Of a DNA stretch of 15,628 nucleotides, positions 1 to 7,513 are shown piece after piece. Both the position numbers and the translations under genes were made by a program. Position 1 is the first letter of the stretch; every line of letters begins with the position of its first letter. The notes below the pieces were generated by a model. The model worked only from the letters and a program-made list of their open reading frames with translations. It was not told the DNA's origin and searched no databases. The DNA comes from Candolleomyces eurysporus (lineage: Eukaryota > Basidiomycota > Agaricomycetes > Agaricales > Psathyrellaceae): positions 1 through 15,628 of the forward strand of contig JANBPK010001697.1 in the NCBI GenBank assembly GCA_027579435.1, written 5' to 3'.

Positions 1-280
1 TGATGTGGATCGGTAGTCAAAAGAGGTGAAGGCCCAGGTTTGCTTGTAGGGTTGTCAGCGGACAAGTAAAGATACCAAAGGAACACCTAGTCGTCCACTC
101 AAATAGACCGATCATTGAAGGTAAAACAAGTCTGAGGAAATTTACCACATCCCCCCTCTCAAAGATACATTCTGAGAAACCTGCCGGGCGGCGGAGACTG
201 TGGGCACAGGCCGGCTGGGGTTTGATCTCATCGATACGATAACGATCCTTGTCTCTTGAAATCTTCGGTGTATCATCTCC
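1..280 (+). promoter_or_regulatory. Spacer and 5' flank of NACHT copy 1 (spacer class A)
   Basis: This stretch is nearly identical to 7234-7513, the spacer between copies 3 and 4; by eye only scattered substitutions and a short indel near 145-150 differ. In the second location it follows directly on the 3' end of a NACHT copy, so its left part is probably the 3' flank of another array member outside the window. The last ~130 bases (from the ATTCTGAGA motif near 169) are also recognisable upstream of copies 2 and 6, so this is the most conserved 5' flank. I see no clear TATA box. Promoter function is inferred from position. Confidence 0.55.
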
Positions 281-1601
281 ATGTCCGGTTCATCGTACTT
301 CGCCAACTCCAAGGACTTTGGTATCAAAAAGCTAACCTTCAATAACTACGTCTCAGAAGGCGATGGTAAGTGAATAGCTTGCGCCCCATTCACCACGCAC
401 TAAACTGACATTTGTCTAACGATAAGCGCTCCAATATCTGCACAAGCACTCGGCTACCAGTGCCATGCACGACTCGGAAAAGCGGTACCCCCCGCCTCTG
501 TGCCACGAAGGGACTCGCGAGGTCGTCATATGCCGGATCGAGGGGTGGTACGGATTCGAAATCCCACCGGAGAAGAAGATCATGTGGGTCCATGCCCCTG
601 CAGGCTATGGCAAGACTGCTGTTGCAGGGACGGTGTCGAAGAAGATGGAGAGCCGCACGGACCTGGATTTCAACCCTATTGGAGCTACGTTCTTCTTCTG
701 GAGGACGTCGGACGAATGCAACAGCCCAAAGCACTTCATCATCACGTTGGCGTATCAGTTCACCATATCCATCCCCGAGCTCGCTCCTTACATCGAAGCA
801 GCGGTGAAGCGAAATCCCATGGTCCTCAACAAAACGCTCGAAGTTCAGCTAACGAAGCTCATCGTCGAGCCGTTCAAATTCCTCGGTGAGCTAGACAATA
901 TGCCGCATCGCCTGGTTATCATCGACGGACTCGACGAGTGCATCAACTCGGATCAGCAGTCTCGAGTCGAGAAGCAGTACGCGGAGGATCAGGAACGCGT
1001 TCAGGTCCGGGTCCTCGAACTCATTCGCATTCTCCATTCCCACAACCTTCCCCTATGCTTCCTCATTCTCAGCAGGCCGGAGCCGTGGATCAAGCGGCAC
1101 GTTGAGTTCAAGTCATTTCAATCCATCACGGAGACCTTAGACCTTTACCAAGTTGGAGATTATTTGAGTGACGTGGAGAAATTCGTCAGGGAAAAACTAG
1201 CTTGTATCGCAGAGAGCCTGGACCCAGGTGACCACGAAGAGTGGCCTAGGGGAGGTGACTGCCAACTCAGAGTAATACCTTTTATTTGCTTTGACAATCT
1301 CTGCAGTCATACAGGTGCGTCACTGATCCCATTTTTTATTGTGCCTCTTGTAGCATTGTCTCCAGGAGATGAATACGAGGTACAAATACTTTGGGATACA
1401 CACCTAAGCTCGAGCTTTAGAGCGTGCTGCGAAACTACGCCTAGCAGGAAATATGCACGGGTATTTTGCATATTTCATGTCAACCGTCGGAGGTACATCG
1501 GGACAGTGGTACATCCACAAGCACGCAAATTTCAAGAAGAACTTGACAAATTGACCATAGACTTCACAAGCTCACATTCCGCAAGTATACTTGAGTCGTA
1601 G
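281..1601 (+). CDS. NACHT-domain NLR-like protein, copy 1, with replaced C-terminus
   Basis: Exon 1 is 281-365 (ATG at 281), the intron is 366-426 (GTAAGT donor, CTAAC branch, AAG acceptor, 61 nt, phase 1) and exon 2 is 427-1601, giving 419 residues. The start was chosen because the same short exon and intron recur in copies 2, 4, 5 and 6. Residues 1-28 are the small N-terminal motif (SYFANSKDF). From about residue 42 come MHDSEKRYPPP, Walker A APAGYGKT, Walker B LVIIDGLDEC and a sensor-like LSRPEPW: a complete NACHT NTPase core of the STAND class, which in fungi acts as a nucleotide-driven oligomerising switch. After the EEWP motif (about residue 300, base ~1250) homology to the sister copies stops, and ~115 unrelated residues follow to a TAG. 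The post-NACHT helical part, including the YHSSF motif, is missing. The product could be a truncated receptor or a decayed gene. Confidence 0.75.
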
Positions 1602-1636
1602 TCCCAGATCTTGAAGCCGTAGCGAAGCGAGGCAGG
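1253..1636. other. Non-homologous segment replacing the 3' half of copy 1
   Basis: Copy 1 matches the other copies up to about 1250 (GAAGAGTGGCCTAGGGGA). Sister-like sequence resumes around 1637, at the 3' flank resembling AGATAAAATACCGGACCCTTC downstream of copies 2 and 5. The ~385 bases between are AT-richer and unlike any other part of the window, and they replace roughly 1.4 kb of gene. They stay open in the copy 1 frame until the TAG at 1599-1601. I found no terminal repeats or recognisable protein in them. Confidence 0.55.
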
Positions 1637-1890
1637 ACTTGTATTAACTAAAGATCAGACCCTTCTTATAGAGCACACCCTGTGTAGCAAAGACGACCGT
1701 CAATACTAAAGTCACCACACCGCAAGAGCAACCCCGCAATTCGGTACTTGGGAGTGATGTGGACTGGTAGGCAAAGGGAGTAAGGATATCTTTATGGTAC
1801 TTTGCTCATAAGGTGGACGAATCAATAGGTGAAGGTGAAGATGGCAAGGAACCACCTACCCGTTCATTCAAAAAAGACAGGGGTTATTTG
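1637..1890 (+). repeat. 3' flank of copy 1 plus truncated spacer class A
   Basis: The left part (CAGACCCTTCTTATAGAGCAC) resembles the 3' flanks of copies 2, 4 and 5. From about 1754 (GAGTGATGTGGACTGGTAG) it resembles the class A spacer at 1-140 and 7233-7370, including the CCACCTACCCGTTCATTCAAA stretch. The match fades near 1885-1890 without reaching a promoter-proximal part or gene, so the spacer is interrupted here. It resumes only around 3484, just upstream of copy 2. Confidence 0.5.
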
Positions 1891-2716
1891 TGGTAGATAT
1901 GTCAATAGTTCAGGGCGGGTCTTACTTCCTCGATCAATTATTGAGCTCGAGCCCCAGCCTTCTGGGATTGTGGATAGAGAATCAAAAATAAAATTGTGTT
2001 CTTGAAATCACAGGATCTACCAAAAATGAATTCCTCGGGATTGGGCTCGAGATACACCAACATCGTCCTGATTCCCGGGGCCGACTCATCGAGTTGAGAT
2101 CATAGATGCCAAGGACTCAAGATTTGGACATCACGGCTCGGAAGAAAAGAGACGTCCCTTCGTCCTCCACTATCCAAACCAACTATACTCATGTATGAAG
2201 CAGCGTGTTCGTCTATCCGTATGAGGAGTTACGCCTGTCTTGTGGAATATTTCCAGGATTGTGAAGAGGCGTCCATGACATTAATTATGCTGCCGTTTGT
2301 GAATGCCTTTCTGATTTAAAGTGAAAGTGGGGAGAGTACACATACCACTGTGCTGCATCGAGGGAACCCTGCCTGTCAAGTCGCTGAATTGAGCACATTG
2401 ACACAGCGGTGGTGGAGACTTTCGACCTCTGGTCTATGCAAAAAGATATATTTTTAATGCCAATACGTAGGAATAGAGTCAAAATTCTCATGCAGGAAGT
2501 GCATGGGGGGACATGATCCACCTCTCCTTCATACTCACAACCCTACCGTTTCATCAATTCAGTGGGTGCGTATGACATCCGTCGGGGATTCGCTGCTCGC
2601 AATATATACAAATATTAGCAAAGTTGAATGGGATAGCCACTGAAAACACAGCGGTTGATCATGAACTAACGATTTTGGGTGCCCTGACGCCAGAATACAG
2701 CAATATAGAGGATAAA
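1891..2716. other. Intergenic, no gene recognised
   Basis: About 0.8 kb of sequence not shared with other spacers in the window. Short open frames exist on the minus strand (for example 2285-2521) but show no recognisable domain and no splice-linked neighbour. I see no tRNA, no tandem repeat and no NACHT remnant. It is probably part of the foreign DNA that split the copy 1 to copy 2 spacer. Confidence 0.4.
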
Positions 2717-2722
2717 AGAAGG
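2717..2722. repeat. Left flanking direct repeat AGAAGG (candidate target-site duplication)
   Basis: AGAAGG lies immediately outside the left terminal inverted repeat, and the same hexamer in the same orientation lies immediately outside the right one at 3446-3451. This is the arrangement expected for a target-site duplication of a cut-and-paste transposon. A purine-rich hexamer could match by chance, so the call rests on its exact placement at both ends. Confidence 0.5.
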
Positions 2723-2749
2723 TATGGCGTGTATATTGGGGAAAAAGTC
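2723..2749 (+). repeat. Left terminal inverted repeat
   Basis: Begins TATGGCGTGTATATTGGGG and runs on to AAAAAGTC. It is the reverse complement of 3419-3445 except for three transitions (positions 9, 10 and 14 of the repeat). Confidence 0.75.
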
Positions 2750-3418
2750 TGTTTTGGTACATGTTTGATTGAAACGTGAGATTTGAGTACATGCTGTTCC
2801 AACTCACAGGAAAGTGGTACATGTTTTTCGGGTACATGTTTGCGTTGGTACATCTTGCGGAGTTGTCCCATTTGGGATGGCCGGCTACTAATGGGACGCT
2901 CGGCAAGTCGGCAAATCTTGCTGCTTTCTCCTCGAGTCTATCTTCCACTCCCATCCGGCCTCTGTACTGCAAGTAACTGTAGTTAGTCAGTGTTCCATCC
3001 TTCAGGAATGAGGATGTCTCTCTCTTGGTTGCTGGTAGTTGAACACTGCCAGCTTGCCACGGTATTGGAAGCCAGGAAAACAGTTCAGCCCCTTCTAACT
3101 GAGATGGTACCTTCCACAGAGCTCAGGGGAACCATTTCCTACAAACAGCGGTTATATTTGCTACATACTTGACTGCTCAATGAGCGCCAAGAAGCTATTT
3201 TCGCACATTAAATGAGACCATAAGGCGTACGCGTAAAATCTACGGCGGGTGAAAATGAAATGCCGAAGCTCCGAATCTGATATTGCCGAACCTTGCCGAT
3301 TTCCCGCCTGGAGTAATTCGAGGAAATTAGCGGAAAATTGAATATTTGGAGAACATGTATCAAAATCAAACATGTCCCAAGGCTTGAACATGTACGCAAA
3401 TCGGGTTGAAAACAGCCT

Positions 3419-3445
3419 GACTTTTTCCCCAGTATGTACGCCATA
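3419..3445 (-). repeat. Right terminal inverted repeat
   Basis: Read on the minus strand it begins TATGGCGTACATACTGGGG and ends AAAAAGTC, pairing with 2723-2749. On both sides a TGTTTT follows shortly inside the repeat, so the similarity extends a little inward. Confidence 0.75.
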
Positions 3446-3451
3446 AGAAGG
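3446..3451. repeat. Right flanking direct repeat AGAAGG (candidate target-site duplication)
   Basis: Same hexamer and orientation as 2717-2722, directly abutting the right inverted repeat. Confidence 0.5.
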
Positions 3452-3483
3452 AGGGGCCATGGAGGGAACAAAAGAGAATTCAA

Positions 3484-3612
3484 GACACGTTGAGACTCAG
3501 AATGCTCCTGGAGCGGATTCGGAATACGGGCCGATGAAGCGTCCGGTGCGGCGACGAGCGCACAGGCAGCGAGGATTTGATTTGATCGATATCTCTTCTG
3601 CAGATCATCTCC
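3484..3612 (+). promoter_or_regulatory. Conserved 5' flank of NACHT copy 2
   Basis: The ~130 bases before the copy 2 start resemble the same interval before copy 6 (GGCCGATGAAGCGTCCGG at 3529-3546 and again near 15086) and more distantly copies 1 and 4. The transposon ends only ~30 bp upstream of this conserved block, so all more distal spacer sequence has been displaced. Function as core promoter and 5' leader is inferred. Confidence 0.5.
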
Positions 3613-5691
3613 ATGTCATCGTACTTTGCCAACTCCAGGGACTTTGCTATCAACAAGCTAACACTCAACAACTACATCTCAGAAGGCGATGGTAAGCGAA
3701 TAGCTGCGTCTGGTTCAGTGCACGCACCAATCTAACGGTTTTCTGACCATGAGCGCTTCAATATCTGCACAAGCACTCGGCTACCAGTGCCATGCATGAC
3801 TCGGAAGAGCGATATCCTCCTCCTCTGTGCCACGAGGGTACTCGCGATGTTGTCATATGTCGGATCGAGGGGTGGTGTGGGTTCGAAATACCGCCGGAGA
3901 AGAAGATCATGTGGGTTCATGCCCCTGCAGGCTTCGGGAAGACTGCTGTGGCGGGGACGGTGTCGAAGAAGATGGAGAGCCGCACGGACCTGGACTTCAA
4001 CCCCGTCGGGGCTACGTTCTTCTTCTGGAGGACGTCGGACGAACGCAACAGCCCAAAGCACTTTATCATCACGTTGGCGTATCAGTTCACCACATCCATC
4101 CCCGAGCTCGCTCCCCACATCGAAGCAGCGGTGAAGCGAAATCCCATGATCCTCGACAAAGTGCTCGAAGTTCAGCTCGTGAAGCTTATTGTTGAGCCGT
4201 TCAAATCCCTCGGCGAGCTAGACAAGATGCCGCATCGCCTGGTTATCATTGACGGACTCGACGAGTGCATCAACTCGGACCAGCAGTCGCGTGTCGAGAA
4301 ACAATACGCTGAGGATCAGGAACGTGTTCAGGTCCGGGTCCTCGAACTCATTCGCATTCTCCATTCCCACAATCTNCCCCCTCTGTTTCCTGATTTTCAG
4401 CAGGCCGGAACCATGGATCATGCGGCACATCGGGTCCAAGTCATTTAAGGGCATCACGGAGACCTTGGACCTCTACCAAGTCGGAGATCATTTGAAGGAT
4501 GTGGAGAGGTTCGTCAGGGATGAACTCGCTCGAATTGTAGAGAGTTTGGACCCACAGCCAGGGAACGCCGAAGAGTGGCCTGGGGAAGATATAGTGAAGG
4601 ACTTCTTGCAGAGAGCTGGCGGCCACATCCTCTACGCCGCCACCGTTATACGTCATATTGACGACCCATACGACGACCCACTCCAACGACTGCAAGACAT
4701 TCTCAACTATCGGGTCATTTTCAATTCCACTCCAGACCTTACCCATTCGACTCCGCTCTCCTCCCTTCACGAGCTCTACCGCCAAATCTTACGGTCATGC
4801 CCCCAAGCTAACCGGGCTGTCATGGTTGAGGTGCTTGAAGAATTACTCTTGCCTCAACCCCTTTCCGGCATAAAGGTCTCCACTTCCCTCAACGTCTGCG
4901 ATCGCCTCACCGGGCGAGCACCTGGTCGTGCAATCAAGGCCCTTCGACCTCTTCACGCATTGGTACGGCTGTCCGGGAATTACGATGATAGAAGCTCCCC
5001 TTTTTATCATTCATCATTTGCCGAATTCTTAATGACTGGGTCTCAACCCTTGCCAGACGTCACATTTGACGTTCAGAAGGCTATTCGCAGGTTGCTTCCG
5101 GGGTGTTTGAAGTCGCTGTCGGTGGTAACTATGGATGGTCAGGCTGACGAGGAACACGTCAAAATTTCCCTGAAAATTTGGCCAAATCTTTTGTCCCAAT
5201 GGATACCCGAGGAAGACCCATCATCAACCCTCAAGGCTTTGCTTGCAGCTGATCTCATGGCTTGCTTCTTTCAGGCTGCGGCAAGTCTGAGGGTTATGGA
5301 TCTCGGTTTAGTGACGAGCCTTCAAGGTACTTGTCGCTTAGGACTCACCGCTTGCTCGAAGTTGTTCCCTGGTTGTGCATCCCTCGTCGAAGACGTTGTC
5401 ACGCACATTCAAGCTTCGTTAGACGAAGTTCTTCTGCGCCTCATTCGTCCGGATTATCTGACCGGCGATTCGGGACCGGGCATCCTTTCAGTTTACATGG
5501 GCATCTATATAGCGGAGAATCAAAATCGTCCAGACGCTCTCGACAAGGTTGCTCGAGCTTTGAGGGACCTTCTTGAGATTCAAGAAGAGCTTTTCAGGAT
5601 ACTCGAGGCGGTTGCAGTGGCTAGCGCGGGTAAAGCCCAGCCGGTGGCTGAGAAGATGTTCAAGCTCGCTCGTCAGGGTGCCGAGGAGTAG
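3613..5691 (+). CDS. NACHT-domain NLR-like protein, copy 2 (most complete copy)
   Basis: Exon 1 is 3613-3691, the intron 3692-3753 (62 nt, phase 1) and exon 2 3754-5691. There is an ambiguous N at 4376; reading without that base gives one open frame of 671 residues, and reading with it shifts the frame after HSHN. The order is: short N-terminal motif (1-26), lead-in (about 28-80), Walker A APAGFGKT (83-90, K89), Walker B LVIIDGLDEC (189-198), sensor-like FSRPEPW (242-248), IRHI helix region (~326), LRPLHALVRL (424-433) and YHSSFAEFL (444-452). The last two correspond to the winged-helix/HHASF region common after NACHT in Agaricomycete STAND proteins. Residues ~453-671 are helical-looking with no WD40, ankyrin or TPR repeats. 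The protein is probably cytosolic, with no signal peptide or membrane segment. By family it would be an ATP/GTP-driven switch, perhaps in non-self or stress recognition; its ligand is unknown. Confidence 0.82.
4376..4376. other. Ambiguous base N that breaks the frame of copy 2
   Basis: The sequence reads CACAATCT-N-CCCCCTCTGTTTC. Copy 5 at the same place reads CACAACCTCCCCCTCTGTTTC, with no extra base. Removing N restores HNLPLCFL and the rest of the protein. It is most likely an assembly or base-calling insertion beside a C run. Confidence 0.8.
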
Positions 5692-5926
5692 AGGAGATAT
5701 TCCGTACCGAGCCTTAGTATTTGAATATGTATCTAGATAAAATACCGGACCCTTCTTGTAAAGCACGGTAGATATCATGACCAATGCTAAACCCGAAGGG
5801 AATACCAGTCCGTAGTCAACTTAGTGCTTACTAGCGACTGATGTGAACCGGTAGTCCACGGGTCAAAGCATCAAGACATGCAAGTACCTTCGCCCTCAGG
5901 ATTGATGAATTGGTAGGTGAGGATAA
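5692..5926 (+). repeat. 3' flank of copy 2, fused to copy 3
   Basis: Shares AGATAAAATACCGGACCCTTC, then CAATGCTAA and GTAGTCAACTTAGT, with the 3' flanks of copies 4 and 5. It probably holds the 3' UTR and cleavage site of copy 2, although no perfect AATAAA is present. Around 5915-5929 it runs straight into mid-gene NACHT sequence, so no promoter or first exon separates copy 2 from copy 3. Confidence 0.55.
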
Positions 5927-7097
5927 GAATGGCCTGGGGAAGATATCATGGAGAACTTCTTGTGGAAAACCTGCGGCCACATGCTCTACGCCGCCACCGT
6001 TATCCGCCACATTGACGACCCATACGACAAACTACGCCAACTACTGCAAGATAATCTCAACAGCGAGTTTGTTTCCACCCAAGACCTCACCCACTCGACA
6101 CCTTTCTCCTCCCTTCACGAGCTCTACCAAATTTTATGGTCATGCCCCCAAGCAAATCGGGCTACCTTGGTTGAGTAGTTTCAAGAATTACTAACGGCTG
6201 GAGATGAACCCCGCTACGAAGAGAAGCTCCAGGTCCACGCTGCTTTCAACATCCTTGATCGACTCTCCGGGCGACCACCTGGTCATGGAATCAAGGCCCT
6301 CCGACCTCTTCACGCTATGATACGCCTATCCAACAACGCTGCTGAAAGCAGAAGCCATTCACTCTTTTTATATCATTCTTCATTTGCCGAATTCTTGAAG
6401 GATCAGCCTCAACCCTTGCCAGATGTGACAGACAACGTTCAGAAGGGCCTCAGCAGGGTGCTTGCAGGTTGTTTAGTGGTATTGTCGGCGATAACCATGG
6501 ATGGTCAGGTCTGCGAGGAACACGTCAGCTTTTCGCTGGATCGTTGGTCAAGTCTTTGGCTGCGATGGGAACCCATCACAGACGCTGACCCATCATCACA
6601 CCTCAAGGCATATGCATTGCTTGCAACTAATCTCACAGCCTGCTTTGTTCAGAGTGTGATGGGCAATGGGACTTTCAAAGGTTTGTTGTATTTCCTCCCC
6701 AATTCGTACCATCCGACTCGAAACTTCATCGTCCGCGACATGCAATTTTCCGTTTTTACAACCCTCGTCGAAGACTTACTCTCGCATCTTCGACCTCCAG
6801 TGGATGCATGCTTCTGGCATGTCCTAAATCCAGAGCGGCTCACTCGGCATCGCATAAACTCTTCCTTTTTTTCACCTTGTTTATGTTTCTATATGGGAGA
6901 AATCTCAAAACATCATCCAATGCCCGCTTTCGACAATGTTGTTCAAGCTTTGGGGCCTTCTCGAGCAAAAAGAAAAGCTCTTCAAGGAGCTCGAGGAGGA
7001 GGTTGAGCAGGCTATGGTGGTGTAGAGCTCAATAGACCATGAAAGTGGGCAGCCGGTTATGGACATGTTCAAACTTGTTCGTCAGGATGTCAAATAG
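5927..7097 (+). pseudogene. Headless remnant of a NACHT-family gene, copy 3
   Basis: Homology begins at GAATGGCCTGGGGAAGATATC, which corresponds to the EEWPGED motif just after NACHT (about residue 300 of copy 2). Exon 1, intron, Walker A and Walker B are absent. The frame then reads HMLYAATVIRHIDDPYD and LTHSTPFSSLHELY up to an in-frame TAG at 6176-6178. It stays open beyond that through RLSGRPPGHGIKALRPLHA and YHSSFAEFL to a TGA at 7004-7006. A one-base deletion near 6955 (GGGGCC where copy 4 has GGGGGGCC) causes this last break. The original C-terminus (MDMFKLVRQDVK, TAG at 7095-7097) is still visible in another frame. This is a decayed partial copy, created by a deletion that joined it to the copy 2 spacer. 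Confidence 0.85.
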
Positions 7098-7513
7098 TAT
7101 AGGACAAATGTTATACCAAGCTCTTGCATAAAATGATGTATTGAATAGAATAGCGAACCTTTCCTATCGAGCCAAGGCACAAAACCACATCCTGAAGGAA
7201 CATCAGTTCGAGTAGTCAACTTGGTACGAGCGAGTGATGTGGATCGGTGGTCAAAAGAGGTGAAGGCACAGGTTTGCTTGTAGGGTTGTCAGCGGGCAAG
7301 TAAAGATACCAAAGGAACACCTAGTCGTCCATTCAAATAAACCGATCATTGAAGGTAAAACAAGTCCGAGGAAATTTTTATCACCCCCCTCTCAAACATA
7401 CATTCTGAGACACCTGCCGGGCGGCGGAGACTGTGGGCACAGGCCGGCTCGGGTTTGATCTCATCGATACGATAACGATCCTTGTCTCTTGAAATCTTCG
7501 GTGTATCATCTCC
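7098..7513 (+). promoter_or_regulatory. Spacer class A, 3' flank of copy 3 and 5' flank of copy 4
   Basis: Bases 7234-7513 repeat bases 1-280 of the window at high identity. The proximal 130 bases contain the shared ATTCTGAGA...GCCGGGCGGCGGAGACTGTGGGCACAGG block just as in copy 1. A promoter role for copy 4 is inferred from position. No other gene is visible here. Confidence 0.55.

Larger units (their letters stand above)
2723..3445. mobile_element. Non-autonomous DNA transposon (MITE-like), 723 bp
   Basis: The element is bounded by 27-bp inverted repeats that match at 24 positions, the three differences all being transitions, and is flanked by a 6-bp direct repeat. Inside each end lie repeated GTACATGTTT-like motifs: at 2757, 2787, 2817, 2832 and 2848 on the left, and in opposite orientation near 3352, 3368 and 3387 on the right. 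Such subterminal clusters are typical transposase-binding arrays. No transposase can be read; the short open frames on both strands show no domain. It lies in the expanded spacer between copies 1 and 2. Superfamily is undetermined: a 6-bp duplication does not fit Tc1/mariner (TA), PIF (3 bp) or hAT (8 bp). Confidence 0.7.

Noticed and set aside
2559..2972. 137-residue minus-strand open frame overlapping the left end of the transposon
   Set aside because: It crosses the inverted repeat and the subterminal motif array, shows no recognisable domain, and its repeated HVP-like pattern is just translation of the GTACATG repeats.
4987..5691. WD40, ankyrin or TPR repeats after NACHT
   Set aside because: I looked for GH...WD, DGxTPLHxA and TPR spacing in the C-terminal parts of copies 2, 4 and 5 and found none.
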